A stretch of 64,000 bases of DNA from Brevibacillus fulvus (GCF_016908525.1 NZ_JAFBEB010000007.1:1-64000); one strand, 5' to 3'. Positions 8,214 through 18,545 are shown, counted from the first letter of the stretch. The notes: a model not told the origin generated them from the sequence alone. Numbers and translations: made by a program.

Positions 8214-8221
8214 AAATGTTC

Positions 8222-8268
8222 ACCACCTTGCCGGAACATTGGCGTCCGGCAGGGTGGTTTTGTTTTGT
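8222..8268 (+). terminator. Rho-independent terminator
   Basis: ACCACCTTGCCGGA pairs with TCCGGCAGGGTGGTT across a nine-base loop and is followed by a T-rich tract, right after the secreted PIG-L gene. Confidence 0.85.
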
Positions 8269-8333
8269 GCTTGTACGGGTAAATAACAGAGAGACGGTAC
8301 GAATCCAATACTAGAAAAAAGTGGGAAAATACG

Positions 8334-9878
8334 ATGTTCGCGAAAAAAGGAGTAACGTTGCGCACGGCCATTGTCGGACTTGTGCTGCTCTGTGTCATTA
8401 TGCTGTTTGGCATCAGTGTTATCGTCGTTTATCATGCAAACAAGAAACGGTTGGTCGAAGAAAATTTGAACATCAATCGAGTCTATGCTGAAAAGTTGGC
8501 AGATACTACGAGTCAATTGTTCCAGGGAATGCAACAAACTTTGGGTCTGATGGCACCGGAAATCAGCCTGGTGTTAGCCGATCCCAAACCGTTAGCGGAA
8601 AAACTCGAGATCATCCTGAAAGCGAATCAAAACTTCAATTCCATTTTGGCGGTTTCTGCGGAAGGCAAATTGCTGGCCTCCGCACCCGATCAGGGAATTG
8701 CCGATATACAACTCAACTCTTCAGGCGTCAATGATGCCCTGAGGGAAAAAAGATTTCTCATCTCCAATCCATATCAAGGAATCACTGGGCGGCTGATTTT
8801 GCTTGTATCCGAACCGTTGTGGGACAAGCAAGGCAAGTATGCCGGATTTTTGGCAGGAACGATTTATCTTGAACAAGACAACGTTTTGGAGCGCAACCTG
8901 GGAACGCATTTTTATAAAGATGGTTCTTATGTTTATGTGGTCGATAGCCAAGGAAGCATTCTTTATCATCCAGACAGGAACCGAATCGGCGAGAAGGTGA
9001 ATGCCAATCAGGTCGTGCAATTTTTGATGCAGGGCAGTGAAGGCTCTTTGCAACTGACCAATACGCTAGGCGAAGAGATGCTGGCTTCCTTCTCCTATAT
9101 TCCGCTGAGCCGATGGGGAATTATCTCGCAGACGCCGTTGCAGATTGCGCTCCAACCGAACCAGGAAATGGTTCGGATGATGATCAAGTATGCTTGTCCA
9201 TTTTTTCTGCTCATTTTGCTGCTCTCCGTTTTTTGGGCACATCAAATCGCTGTTCCGCTGCAACGATTGGCCGAATATACGGAAAAATCGCTGGATGAGG
9301 AGGATGAATGTCCGTTTCCGGAGTTTCGGCCTTGGTATTACGAAGCCAAACAACTTGCCAAAACGTCCCGGCTAACGGTGGAACATCTGCTCGAACGCAA
9401 AAACGAGTCGTTGACGGATCCGCTGACCGGATTATACAACCGGCGGGCGGCGGACAAACTGATTCGGGAATGGACGGAGCAAGGCAAGCCGTTTGCACTC
9501 GCCTTGATCGACGCGGACCGCTTCAAGCGGATCAATGATCAACTGGGCCATCAGGCTGGCGATGAAGCGTTGCGCTTTTTGGCGAACTTCCTGAAAGAAA
9601 ATGTTCGGGAAGGCGATCTTTGCTGCCGTTACGGCGGAGAAGAGTTTTTGCTGTTATTGGCCGGACTGGAAGGAAAGGATGCCTGGGAGATCGTCGACGA
9701 CATCCGGAGCAAACTCAGCAGGACAAGCAGCCCGATTGGTCAGCCGCTGACCATCTCGGGCGGAATCACCCTGTTTCCGGCACACGGGGATACTCCCGAA
9801 GCCTTGATTCATCTGGCGGACAAAAGCTTGTATCAGGCCAAAGAGGCGGGGCGAAACCGGACGTTGCTGTACTGCTAA
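8334..9878 (+). CDS. Membrane diguanylate cyclase with extracytoplasmic dCache-type sensor
   Basis: This 514-aa protein has an N-terminal membrane helix (about 10-30), a roughly 250-residue extracytoplasmic double-Cache-like sensor, a second helix near 288-306, a short linker and a C-terminal GGDEF domain (about 360-514). The signature is RYGGEEF, an active GGDEF variant. An RxxD inhibitory site (REGD) sits five residues before it, so product inhibition by c-di-GMP is likely. It should make c-di-GMP from two GTP in response to an external ligand. The ribosome site before the ATG is weak (GTGGGAAAA). It precedes the PAS-GGDEF-EAL gene by 97 bp on the same strand. Confidence 0.9.
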   Translation: MFAKKGVTLRTAIVGLVLLCVIMLFGISVIVVYHANKKRLVEENLNINRVYAEKLADTTSQLFQGMQQTLGLMAPEISLVLADPKPLAEKLEIILKANQNFNSILAVSAEGKLLASAPDQGIADIQLNSSGVNDALREKRFLISNPYQGITGRLILLVSEPLWDKQGKYAGFLAGTIYLEQDNVLERNLGTHFYKDGSYVYVVDSQGSILYHPDRNRIGEKVNANQVVQFLMQGSEGSLQLTNTLGEEMLASFSYIPLSRWGIISQTPLQIALQPNQEMVRMMIKYACPFFLLILLLSVFWAHQIAVPLQRLAEYTEKSLDEEDECPFPEFRPWYYEAKQLAKTSRLTVEHLLERKNESLTDPLTGLYNRRAADKLIREWTEQGKPFALALIDADRFKRINDQLGHQAGDEALRFLANFLKENVREGDLCCRYGGEEFLLLLAGLEGKDAWEIVDDIRSKLSRTSSPIGQPLTISGGITLFPAHGDTPEALIHLADKSLYQAKEAGRNRTLLYC

Positions 9879-9975
9879 ATTTTTTCCATATGTAAAAATG
9901 CTCAAAAATTGGTTTCAAAAGTGGAAACTAGTGGAATAAGAATAATAAGTTGGAACGGGTAAAGGGTGAAACGGT

Positions 9976-12237
9976 GTGCAAGAATTATCCAAGCATAAGT
10001 GGATTCAATGGAGCTTATTGTTGCCGGGGATTTTCTGGTTGTTTATAGAACTGACGAAACTGGCTGACATGGCCGTTGCCCATCAAATGATTTCTCAACA
10101 AGCTCTCTTACACTTGCATCTCGTTGGTCATTTCTATTTGTTTACCACAGTGGTCGTCCTGCTCATTGTATTAATTGTCAGACGCAGACAACTGCGGGAG
10201 AAGGACGATCAGTTAAAGGTGTTGTTTCAGCGTGCCAATGACATGATTTATTTGTATGAGCTAAACGAAAACGGTCAGCCGTTGCGATTTACGGAAGTAA
10301 ACAACTATATTTGCAAACGCTTTGGCTACAGTCGAGCAGAGTTTTTGAAGTTATCCCCCATCCAGCTTATTCCGGAAGACAGCAAAATAGCATTTCTGCA
10401 AAACAGCCAACAGTTAATGAACACGGATTATGCGACATATGAGGTCGTCTACGAGACAAAGAAAAAAAATCGGCTCATTTGTGAAGTGAATACGCAGGCG
10501 TTCACACTAAATGGAAAACGGGTCGCTTTGTCAATTTCCCGGGATATTACCGAGCGAAAAAAAATGGAGCAAGTTTTATTGGAAACCAATCAACGGCTAC
10601 GATCCTTGTTTGATCACAATCCGGATGCCGTCTTTACCGTCGATCTTAATGGGCGGTTTATCACCATGAACAGTGAGGTTATGAGACTGTCAGGATTTGA
10701 GCGGGAAGAAGTGCTGGGGATGACGTTTCTTCAGGTCGCGCGAGACGAAGACAGGTCCAAATTGCTCTATCATTTTGCCAAGGCGATTCAGGGCGAAATT
10801 CAAAATTTTGAAACAGTGATTATTCAAAAAAATGGGGAACCAATCGATTTGGAAGTCCGTACCGTGCCGATCGTCGTCAACGGCAAAATCAGCGGGCTGT
10901 ACGGGATTGCCAAAGCGATTACCGAGCGGAAAAAGGCGGAGGAAATGATCACCTACATGGCCTACCATGACTCCTTGACCGGTTTGCCCAATCGGCGGTC
11001 ATTGCTGATGCGTTTGGAAAAGGAGCTGGCCGCCGCCAAAACGGAGCAGCGCTCATTCTATTTGCTATTTTTGGATATGGATCGGTTTAAAAAAATTAAC
11101 GATTCCCTGGGTCATGTATTTGGCGATCTTGTGCTGAAGCGGTTCGCCGAACGGCTGCAAGAATCAATCGGCGGCGTCAATTATGTTGCCAGATTTGGCG
11201 GCGACGAATTTGTCGTGTTATTGCCGGACATCGGGGAATTTACGGAAGTCAATAATATTGTGGATAGGATCGTTCGCTCTTTTAACAGTCCATTGCTGGT
11301 GCGCGATTTTGTGTTGTATTTGTCTCCGAGCATTGGGATCGCGCGCTATCCCCACCATGGGGAAGACACAGAGACGTTGCTCAAAAATGCCGACATCGCG
11401 ATGTATCACGCAAAAACAAAAGGGAAGCGACATCAGTATTATTTGCCGACTGAGACGGACAAGCCCTTTCAGGAAGTGCAGCTGGAGAATGATCTGCGTC
11501 AGGCGATTGAGCGCAATGAATTTTATCTTGCGTACCAGCCTCAGTTTTCGATGAAATCGGGGAAAATCATTGGCATAGAGGCGTTGATCCGCTGGAAACA
11601 TCCGCAAAACGGGATCATTCCGCCTAATGATTTTATTCCGCTGGCCGAGGAGACGGGCCTGATTGTGCAAATCGGCAATTGGGTGTTGCGCAGGGCGTGT
11701 GAGCAGATCAAGGACTGGAATCAACGCGGCTATCCGCCGTTGCATGTATCGGTGAATTTGTCGCTCGGTCAATTTTTGGACGGTCATCTGGTGGAAATGA
11801 TCCGGCAAATCTTGCAGGAAACCGGGATTGCGCCGGAACATCTTCAACTGGAAATTACCGAGAGCATGACCGCGGATGTGACCTACACAATCGAAACGTT
11901 GCACCAGCTGAAACAACTCGGCGTTCGCATCAGCATGGACGATTTTGGAACAGGGTACAGTTCCCTGAGCTATTTGAAAAACTTCCCATTGGATCAGCTG
12001 AAAATTGACAAGTCGTTTATCAAAGATGTGTTGAAAGATGAAAAGGATGTGGCCATCGTCAAAACGATTATCAAACTTTCGCACAATTTGGGCTTAGAGG
12101 TCATTGCCGAAGGAGTGGAAAATTTCCAACAACTTGCGCTGCTGAAGGAAAATCAGTGTGACAAGATACAGGGCTATTTGGTCAGCCCGCCCATTTCGGC
12201 GGAGCAAATCGAGGAAAAATACTTGCAAGTTCCCTAA
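9976..12237 (+). CDS. PAS-PAS-GGDEF-EAL c-di-GMP signalling protein
   Basis: This 753-aa protein has two N-terminal membrane helices (within residues 12-65), two PAS domains (about 80-200 and 205-320), a GGDEF domain with ARFGGDEF and an EAL phosphodiesterase domain. EAL landmarks are IGIEALIRWKHP, ITES, SMDDFGTGYSSLSYL, KIDKSFI and AEGVE, so the hydrolase site looks complete. The GGDEF motif is intact but lacks an upstream RxxD site, leaving cyclase activity possible. The GTG start at 9976 follows AAAGGGTGA. With the preceding cyclase it forms a local pair that may set c-di-GMP in opposite directions. Confidence 0.92.
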   Translation: MQELSKHKWIQWSLLLPGIFWLFIELTKLADMAVAHQMISQQALLHLHLVGHFYLFTTVVVLLIVLIVRRRQLREKDDQLKVLFQRANDMIYLYELNENGQPLRFTEVNNYICKRFGYSRAEFLKLSPIQLIPEDSKIAFLQNSQQLMNTDYATYEVVYETKKKNRLICEVNTQAFTLNGKRVALSISRDITERKKMEQVLLETNQRLRSLFDHNPDAVFTVDLNGRFITMNSEVMRLSGFEREEVLGMTFLQVARDEDRSKLLYHFAKAIQGEIQNFETVIIQKNGEPIDLEVRTVPIVVNGKISGLYGIAKAITERKKAEEMITYMAYHDSLTGLPNRRSLLMRLEKELAAAKTEQRSFYLLFLDMDRFKKINDSLGHVFGDLVLKRFAERLQESIGGVNYVARFGGDEFVVLLPDIGEFTEVNNIVDRIVRSFNSPLLVRDFVLYLSPSIGIARYPHHGEDTETLLKNADIAMYHAKTKGKRHQYYLPTETDKPFQEVQLENDLRQAIERNEFYLAYQPQFSMKSGKIIGIEALIRWKHPQNGIIPPNDFIPLAEETGLIVQIGNWVLRRACEQIKDWNQRGYPPLHVSVNLSLGQFLDGHLVEMIRQILQETGIAPEHLQLEITESMTADVTYTIETLHQLKQLGVRISMDDFGTGYSSLSYLKNFPLDQLKIDKSFIKDVLKDEKDVAIVKTIIKLSHNLGLEVIAEGVENFQQLALLKENQCDKIQGYLVSPPISAEQIEEKYLQVP

Positions 12238-12243
12238 TTTTCA

Positions 12244-12280
12244 ACGGGTATTCCGTTAGTAGACGGAGTGCCTGTTTTTT
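12244..12280 (+). terminator. Rho-independent terminator
   Basis: ACGGGTATTCCG pairs with CGGAGTGCCTGT, including three G-T wobbles, and runs into TTTTTT just after the GGDEF-EAL gene. The rest of 12281-12479 is the promoter region of the efflux operon, with no further gene seen. Confidence 0.75.
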
Positions 12281-12479
12281 ATGAAACGAGAGGCGTTGCC
12301 AGTCTCTCGGCTGGAAGACAGAGCCTTTTTGCAACTCAACCAGATTTGACTGCAAACTGATAAAATTCTAATTGTTTTTTAAAGATTCCGTGCTTAAATA
12401 AGAGAAGGTTAATCATGGGCGAAGAGAGGGAGATTCCCAACATGCGCCGAGTCGGTCAAGGATAGGGGAGGTACTGAGT

Positions 12480-13832
12480 TTGAAGCTGAAGAGATTGGCA
12501 TTCACAGCTTTTATCATCGCAAGTATTATCGCTGCCGGTTGTTCTTCCAATCAACAAGGGCAAGCGGGAAGAATGGGGCAAGGGCAAAATGCCGTGCCGG
12601 TTGAGGTAAAGAAAGCGGCAACGGAGGATTTTAGCCTCAACGTTTCCCTCAGCGGACGATTGGAAGCGAAACAGCAGGTCGATTTGACGTCCAAAGCTTC
12701 CGGCAGAATCAAGCAGATTTTCGTGAAGGTGGGCGACTCTGTCAAGGCGGGGCAGCCGATTGCCAAGTTGGACGACGAGGAAGGCTTGGTTGACCTTCAG
12801 CGTGCGGAGGCTTCCTACACGTTGGCGAAAGCGAGATATCAAGAGACAAAAGAGGGAACTCGCGCCGAAGATATTGCCAAGTCGGAGAATACGTTGAAAG
12901 AATTGCAAAGCAAATATGAATCTGCGAAAAGAGATTATGAACGGAACGAAAGTCTTTTTAAGGAAGGGGCGATCACCTCAGCTGAACTGGAACAGGCCCG
13001 CCTGGCGCTGGTCAGTGCGCAAACCAGCCTGGAAAACCAACAGCAGCAGTTGAAGATGGACAAAGAGGGGCCTACGGAAAACGCTTTGCAACAGGCGGAA
13101 GCGGAATTGAAGCAATCTGAGGCAGATTATGCTCTGGCGAAACTGAATTACCAAAACTTGACCGTTACTTCGCCCATCGATGGGGTGATCGGAGCGCTTC
13201 CGGTGTCGGTTGGCGATCAGGTTGGCACGAGCACGGTTGTTGCTCAAATCATTAATTTGGCCATGATGAAAGTGAAGACGAGCGCGACAGAGGGCCAGGT
13301 GTCACTGTTCCACGTCGGACAAAGCGTCGATGTGGCGGTTTCTTCAGTCGACTTGAAGACCAAGGGGACGATTGCCTCTGTCAGCCCGTTGGCAGATGAT
13401 ACGAAATCATATCCGATTGAAATTGAAATTCCCAATCCCGATTTGAAGGCAAAGGCTGGCATGATCGCGACGATCAATGTGGCAGCCAACAAACGGCAAG
13501 CACTGGTTGTACCGCGCGAAGCGGTGATGTCGGAAGGCCAACAATATTATGTATATGTGGTTGAGGACGGCAAAGCGAAACAGGTAACGGTGGAAGCCGG
13601 AGAATCTGACGGAGAACGGATGGAAATTTTGTCCGGATTGAAGGGCGGGGAAGATGTTGTGGTCGCTGGACAAAATACGGTGATGCCGAACGCGCCGGTT
13701 ACGGTCGTCGATCCGAAAGCAAAATCGCAGCAATCCGAAGGAAATGGAAAAGGGAACGCAGATGGAAATGGTCAAACGAATCAACAACAGCGTTCCGATC
13801 GTCCGGAAGGCAGTGCAAATCAAAAAGGTTAG
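12480..13832 (+). CDS. RND efflux periplasmic-adaptor-type (HlyD/MFP) lipoprotein
   Basis: This 450-aa protein begins with a lipoprotein signal (IIAAGC, Cys near residue 21) and has the membrane-fusion layout. A barrel-sandwich half motif near KQQVDLTSKASGRI is followed by a long helical hairpin (about 100-215, Glu/Gln-rich), the second half TSPIDGVIGALPVSVGDQV, a beta-barrel, and a Gln/Asn/Gly-rich unstructured tail after residue 415. It would work with the RND pump encoded immediately downstream. In a Gram-positive cell it is anchored on the outside of the membrane. The TTG start follows GGGGAGG. The gap to the pump is 9 bp, so the two are one operon. Confidence 0.9.
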   Translation: MKLKRLAFTAFIIASIIAAGCSSNQQGQAGRMGQGQNAVPVEVKKAATEDFSLNVSLSGRLEAKQQVDLTSKASGRIKQIFVKVGDSVKAGQPIAKLDDEEGLVDLQRAEASYTLAKARYQETKEGTRAEDIAKSENTLKELQSKYESAKRDYERNESLFKEGAITSAELEQARLALVSAQTSLENQQQQLKMDKEGPTENALQQAEAELKQSEADYALAKLNYQNLTVTSPIDGVIGALPVSVGDQVGTSTVVAQIINLAMMKVKTSATEGQVSLFHVGQSVDVAVSSVDLKTKGTIASVSPLADDTKSYPIEIEIPNPDLKAKAGMIATINVAANKRQALVVPREAVMSEGQQYYVYVVEDGKAKQVTVEAGESDGERMEILSGLKGGEDVVVAGQNTVMPNAPVTVVDPKAKSQQSEGNGKGNADGNGQTNQQQRSDRPEGSANQKG

Positions 13833-13841
13833 GTGATACCC

Positions 13842-16800
13842 ATGCATATTTCCCAACATTCCATTCGTCGTCCGGTCACGGTGATGATGGGTGTCCTGAT
13901 CGTTGTCCTTCTCGGGATCATTTCTTTAACAAGAATCCCAATCGATCTTTACCCTGATATCGAAATCCCGACCGTTGCGGTGATTACCAGTTATAGCGGC
14001 GTTGGGCCGGAAGAGATCGAAAACCTGGTGACCAAGCCGGTTGAAGATGCGGTCGCTACGGTGTCCGGCGTCAAGTCGATCACATCCAACTCCCGCGAAG
14101 GTTCTTCGCAGGTGATTGTCGAGTTTGATTACGGCGCTGATTTGGACGAAGCGATTTCGGATATTCAGCAAAAAGTCGAGCGGGCCAGACGGTCTCTCCC
14201 CGATGATGCGGACGCTCCGTCGGTCGTACGATTCGACCCGAACAGCACGCCTGTTTTGACGCTGGCGATCTCGTCCGATATGAAGGCCGATCAGCTGAAA
14301 CGATTCGTCGACGACCAGATCGTTCCTTATCTGGAGCGGGTCGACGGTGTCGCTTCCGTTGACGTCTCCGGCGGGGTAGATCGAGAAATCAAAATAATCG
14401 TCAATGACAAGAAGCTGGAGCAGTACGGCTTGACCGTATCGGATCTCAATACCCAATTGCGCAATCAAAATCTTGATGGCTCAGGAGGGAAAGTAACCGA
14501 GGGCGGTATCTCGTATCAGGTTCGCTCGATCGGGAAATTTGCTTCCATCGATGATATTCGCAAAGTGTCCATCCCGTTGCAGGGCGGCGGCCATATCTTC
14601 CTGGAGGATATAGCCGTTGTTCAGGATGGTTATAAAGATATTTCGGTGGAAACAAAACTGGACGGAAAAAACACCGTTACCGTAACGATTATGAAACAAT
14701 CCGGCAGTAACACTGTCGCCGTTGTTGACAATATCAACGAACAGTTGCAAAACATTCAGGAAACGATGAGCGGCAACTTTTCCTTTGTCAGCATTTCAGA
14801 CCAATCGAAATTTATTCGCGCCTCCATTAACACGCTGGAGCATGACACGTTGATTGGCGGCTTGCTGGCGATTATCATCATCCTCGTGTTCCTGCGCAGT
14901 CTGAGCAATACGCTGATCATCGCCACTGCGATTCCGATTGCCGTCATCTCCACGTTCGCGCTGATGTTTTTCTCGGGAATGTCGATCAACACGATGAGCT
15001 TGGGCGGATTGACGCTGGGGATCGGGATGATCGTCGATGACGCGATCGTTGTTCTGGAAAATATTCATCGCCATCGGGAACGAGGAGCAAGCATTGTCCA
15101 GGCGGCGGTCGAAGGGACGAAAGAAGTTTCGATGCCGGTTATTGCGGCGACGTTGACGACGATCGCGGTTTTCTTGCCAATCGTCTTTGTCGAAGGGGTA
15201 ACTGCCCAGTTGTTTAAAGATTTGGGCGTCACCGTGTCTTTCTCCCTGATCGTATCCTTGGTCGTGTCGCTGACCGTCACGCCGATGCTGGCGACGAAAT
15301 GGACGGCAGCCGCCAAAGCAAATACGCATTTTGAGAAATCAGACGGCAAGCTGGTTTCCGCCTATCGCAAGCTGTTGCGTTGGGCGCTCGGACATCGCAA
15401 AACGGTTGTCGCCATTGGCTTGGCTTCATTGGCAGCCGGAGTGGCGCTCATTCCGTTTCTCGGTTCGGAGTTCATGCCTTCTTCCGATCAGGGACAGGTG
15501 AACGTTTCGATCCAACTCCCGACCGGTACCGAACTGGAAAAAACGAGAGAGGTCATGAACCAGGCTTTGGCCACGATTGAAAAGGTTCCGGAAGTAAAAT
15601 CGATTCTCTCCGCCTTGGGGACCTCCAACGCGACACGCGGCAGCAATAATGCTTCGGAAGAAAACGCTTCGTTCTTCCTGCAGCTTTCCGACTTGTCGGA
15701 ACGCTCGCGCAGCACGGCGGAAATCGTTGACGATTTGCGCAAAAAGTTAAATCGCTTCCCGGGAGCGCGTGTGAGAATCAGCGAGGTTTCCGGAGGTTCG
15801 TTGCCGTTTATGGGCGGTGGTGGCGGCGGTGCGGGCGGTTCCGGACCGATTGCCTACGCCATTCGCGGCGGTGATTCGGAAAAATTGAAAGAGTTGGCGG
15901 AACTGCTGACCGATCAGATCAGCACGGTCGAGGGCGTTCGCGAGGCGGACAATTCCCTGGAGCAGTCGACGCCGCAAGTGCAAGTCAGGATGGATAAGGT
16001 AAGAGCGGCAGAGCTGGGAGTGACCCAATCGATGATTTCCAGCACCGTGTCTACCGCCTTGAATGATCAGGTTGCCACTACTTACGAGACAGACGGCACA
16101 GAAATCGATGTGAGCATCGTACCGGAAGATGGCGACAATACACATATTGAGGATATCGGCAATTTGTTGATTACCACTTCCAATGGAGAAAAAGTGCAGC
16201 TGAAAGATGTGGCCGAAGTGGTCATGGGAGAAGGGCCGCGATCGATTTCCCGTTACAATCAGGCGCGGACCGTGACAATTATGGCGCAGACCGCTCCCAA
16301 TGTAGATTTGGGCACTGTTTCAGCAGCGGTCGATGAAGTGGTCCGCAGCTACCCGCTGCCTGCCGGTTATGCGATCGAGAAGCAAGGGACAACCCAACAG
16401 ATGGACGAGTCGACGAAAAGCATGCTTTATGCCTTTGGACTGGCGATCGTGTTGGTCTACATTATTTTGGCTGCCCAATTTGAATCGATGGTTTATCCAT
16501 TATCGATCATGCTGTCGGTGCCGCTGTCGATTTTCGGGGCAAGCTTCAGCTTGTGGATTACGAACAGGCCGCTGAGTATCCCCGCATTTATCGGGTTGAT
16601 CCTGTTGGTCGGGATCGTAGTGCGCAATGCGATCGTTTTGATCGACTTTACCAATATTTTGCGGGGGCGGGGAACGGATCGCACGGAAGCGCTGCTGATT
16701 GCGGGTCCGACACGCCTTCGTCCAATCGTCATGACCACGCTGACCACGTCTTTGGGGTTGCTGCCGCTGGCGATGGGATTGGGTGAAGGCAGTGAAAGCC

Positions 16801-16982
16801 AATCGCCAATGGCGACGGTTGTGATCGGCGGGCTGCTGCTCTCAACCTTGCTGACATTGGTTGTCATACCGGTTGTTTACTCCATTTTGGATGATATGTC
16901 CATCAGCATGAAAAAAACATTCCGCAAATGGCTGCCTGCCCGCAACAAAGCGATCCCGCAAGCGGCAGACAAACAAGCGTAA
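13842..16982 (+). CDS. RND-family (HAE1/SwrC-like) multidrug efflux transporter
   Basis: This 1046-aa protein has the two-fold RND layout of 12 membrane helices with large extracytoplasmic loops after helices 1 and 7. GMIVDDAIVVLENIHRHRE carries the acidic pair needed for proton coupling, and RPVTVMM near the N terminus and GLLPLAMGLGEG near the C terminus are typical. Gram-positive relatives include SwrC of Bacillus subtilis, which exports surfactin. A glycine-rich insert (GGGGGGAGGSG) lies in the second large loop. The ATG at 13842 is chosen because AGGTGAT lies just upstream; an in-frame GTG at 13833 overlaps that site. No outer-membrane partner is expected. Confidence 0.93.
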   Translation: MHISQHSIRRPVTVMMGVLIVVLLGIISLTRIPIDLYPDIEIPTVAVITSYSGVGPEEIENLVTKPVEDAVATVSGVKSITSNSREGSSQVIVEFDYGADLDEAISDIQQKVERARRSLPDDADAPSVVRFDPNSTPVLTLAISSDMKADQLKRFVDDQIVPYLERVDGVASVDVSGGVDREIKIIVNDKKLEQYGLTVSDLNTQLRNQNLDGSGGKVTEGGISYQVRSIGKFASIDDIRKVSIPLQGGGHIFLEDIAVVQDGYKDISVETKLDGKNTVTVTIMKQSGSNTVAVVDNINEQLQNIQETMSGNFSFVSISDQSKFIRASINTLEHDTLIGGLLAIIIILVFLRSLSNTLIIATAIPIAVISTFALMFFSGMSINTMSLGGLTLGIGMIVDDAIVVLENIHRHRERGASIVQAAVEGTKEVSMPVIAATLTTIAVFLPIVFVEGVTAQLFKDLGVTVSFSLIVSLVVSLTVTPMLATKWTAAAKANTHFEKSDGKLVSAYRKLLRWALGHRKTVVAIGLASLAAGVALIPFLGSEFMPSSDQGQVNVSIQLPTGTELEKTREVMNQALATIEKVPEVKSILSALGTSNATRGSNNASEENASFFLQLSDLSERSRSTAEIVDDLRKKLNRFPGARVRISEVSGGSLPFMGGGGGGAGGSGPIAYAIRGGDSEKLKELAELLTDQISTVEGVREADNSLEQSTPQVQVRMDKVRAAELGVTQSMISSTVSTALNDQVATTYETDGTEIDVSIVPEDGDNTHIEDIGNLLITTSNGEKVQLKDVAEVVMGEGPRSISRYNQARTVTIMAQTAPNVDLGTVSAAVDEVVRSYPLPAGYAIEKQGTTQQMDESTKSMLYAFGLAIVLVYIILAAQFESMVYPLSIMLSVPLSIFGASFSLWITNRPLSIPAFIGLILLVGIVVRNAIVLIDFTNILRGRGTDRTEALLIAGPTRLRPIVMTTLTTSLGLLPLAMGLGEGSESQSPMATVVIGGLLLSTLLTLVVIPVVYSILDDMSISMKKTFRKWLPARNKAIPQAADKQA

Positions 16983-17016
16983 GGGGTCCGAATCGAATCA
17001 GCCGGGCTGACTATAT

Positions 17017-17060
17017 ACTGGCGTGAGCATCATTGTGCTCATCGCCAGTTTTTTTATTGA
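17017..17060 (+). terminator. Rho-independent terminator of the RND operon
   Basis: ACTGGCG plus TGAGCA pair with TGCTCA and CGCCAGT, followed by seven T residues. It is a long stable hairpin 34 bp after the RND stop. Confidence 0.92.
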
Positions 17061-17152
17061 ATGGAAGCAAGTGTCAATAGGTGTTGGCGGAACCAATGGT
17101 GGGAGTCCTCATATGATGAACAGAGCAAAAAATACGACACAGGAGGCAGTGC

Positions 17153-18052
17153 ATGTATCCGATTTACCCCTATTACAGCAAGGAAGTCAAATGTCAAGAA
17201 GTGCCGATCACTTTTCCCCCCCAGCATCAGGAGGTTCAACCGGGTTTGGAATATTTGATGGTACCAGCCCCGATTTCAGATAACCCGTATTACCGCGGCT
17301 CCGGCAAACTGGCAAACAAAGTAGCGATCATCACCGGCGGAGACAGCGGGATTGGCCGGGCGGTCGCGCTCGGTTTTGCCAAAGAGGGGGCGGACGTGGC
17401 CATCGTCTACCTTAATGAACAGCAGGATGCCGAGACGACGAGACAAATGGTGGAACAGCAGGGGCGGCGCTGTCTGGCGATCGCTGGGGATTTGCGACAA
17501 GAAGCGTTTTGTGCCCAGGCAGTTCGCCAAACGATTGATACGTTCGGCAAACTCGATATCCTCGTGCTCAACCAGGCCGTCCAGTTTCCGCAGGAAAGTA
17601 TCCTCAACATTACGGCGGAGCAGCTCGAGAACACGTTTCGCACCAACATCTATCCGCATTTCTATCTGACCAAGGCGGCGCTGCCCCATCTTCGGCCGGG
17701 CAGTTCGATTATCAGTACCGCTTCGGTCACAGCTTATCATGGCGAAAAGACACTGATTGATTACTCGGCGACGAAAGGAGCCATCGTCTCGTTTACCCGT
17801 TCGCTTTCGTTATCGCTGGTAGATCAGGGTATCCGTGTGAACGCGGTTGCGCCGGGGCCGATTTGGACACCGTTGATTCCGGCCAGTTTTTCCGCGGAGC
17901 GCGTCAAAAACTTCGGAGCCGATGTACCGATGAGAAGGGCCGGACAGCCGTTCGAGTTGGCGCCCACATACATTTATCTGGCTTCCGACGATTCCAGCTA
18001 TGTTACCGGCCAGGTTCTGCACGTCAATGGCGGTACAATCGTCGCCTCCTGA
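17153..18052 (+). CDS. SDR-family oxidoreductase (YhdF/YdaD-like stress type)
   Basis: This 299-aa short-chain dehydrogenase has a 50-residue N-terminal extension rich in Pro and Gln, typical of the general-stress SDR group. The Rossmann motif TGGDSGIGRA follows. The catalytic set is Ser in ISTASVTAYHG and Tyr/Lys in YSATKGA, so it should be an active NAD(P)-dependent alcohol or carbonyl oxidoreductase. C-terminal GQVLHVNGG is the usual ending. AGGAGG precedes the ATG at 17153. It stands alone, convergent with the DoxX gene, and its substrate is not deducible. Confidence 0.88.
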   Translation: MYPIYPYYSKEVKCQEVPITFPPQHQEVQPGLEYLMVPAPISDNPYYRGSGKLANKVAIITGGDSGIGRAVALGFAKEGADVAIVYLNEQQDAETTRQMVEQQGRRCLAIAGDLRQEAFCAQAVRQTIDTFGKLDILVLNQAVQFPQESILNITAEQLENTFRTNIYPHFYLTKAALPHLRPGSSIISTASVTAYHGEKTLIDYSATKGAIVSFTRSLSLSLVDQGIRVNAVAPGPIWTPLIPASFSAERVKNFGADVPMRRAGQPFELAPTYIYLASDDSSYVTGQVLHVNGGTIVAS

Positions 18053-18098
18053 TTGCCGGTTCAGCCCGTCCGAAAAGTCCGGAGGATGATTGGTTGCT

Positions 18099-18545
18099 TC
18101 AAGCTGGAGGAAAACCGGCCAAGAGGATCGCTGCAACGAAAACAAGCTGCAGTACCGTTCGGACAGCCAGACGGGGAGTAGGCCGACCGCCGATCGTCAG
18201 TTTTAGGCGAGCGGCTCGAACATTGGCAGGAAACATGGCGATTAAGAGCAGGGCGAGACAGATGGAAGCGGCTGGGGAAGTGGCAGGGAGCAGGATGCCG
18301 ACCGCTCCCGCAATTTCCAGCCAGCCTGTCACCGTGACGATCCATTCCGCCTTGGGAAACAGGGGGGGAACCATCCGAATGAGGTCAGCCCGTCTTTTCC
18401 CCCAATGAGCGGACGCGGTTAGCAGCAGCATAATGGCGACGGCGGCCTGCAGACAGGTCGACCATTCGGCGAAGGCAATAAACCCGACTTGGCCAAAAAG
18501 CCGGAACAATACAAAAGAAGCGACAAGCGCAACCAATGGAGCCAT
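18099..18545 (-). CDS. DoxX-family membrane protein
   Basis: This 148-aa protein has four predicted membrane helices and matches the DoxX/DoxX-like family, with GWLEIAGAVGILLP and LLLIAMFPANVRAAR typical of the conserved core. Bacterial members are linked to redox balance or quinol metabolism, but function is poorly defined. The start is the ATG at 18545, because AAGGAGGA lies seven bases upstream; an in-frame TTG at 18563 would include that ribosome site in the protein. It follows the TetR gene on the same strand with a 37-bp gap, so the regulator probably controls it. Confidence 0.8.
   Translation of the reverse strand: MAPLVALVASFVLFRLFGQVGFIAFAEWSTCLQAAVAIMLLLTASAHWGKRRADLIRMVPPLFPKAEWIVTVTGWLEIAGAVGILLPATSPAASICLALLLIAMFPANVRAARLKLTIGGRPTPRLAVRTVLQLVFVAAILLAGFPPA

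Noticed and set aside
11218-12084. 288-codon minus-strand open frame opposite the EAL domain
   Set aside because: It lies antisense to conserved GGDEF-EAL coding sequence and has no supporting signal.
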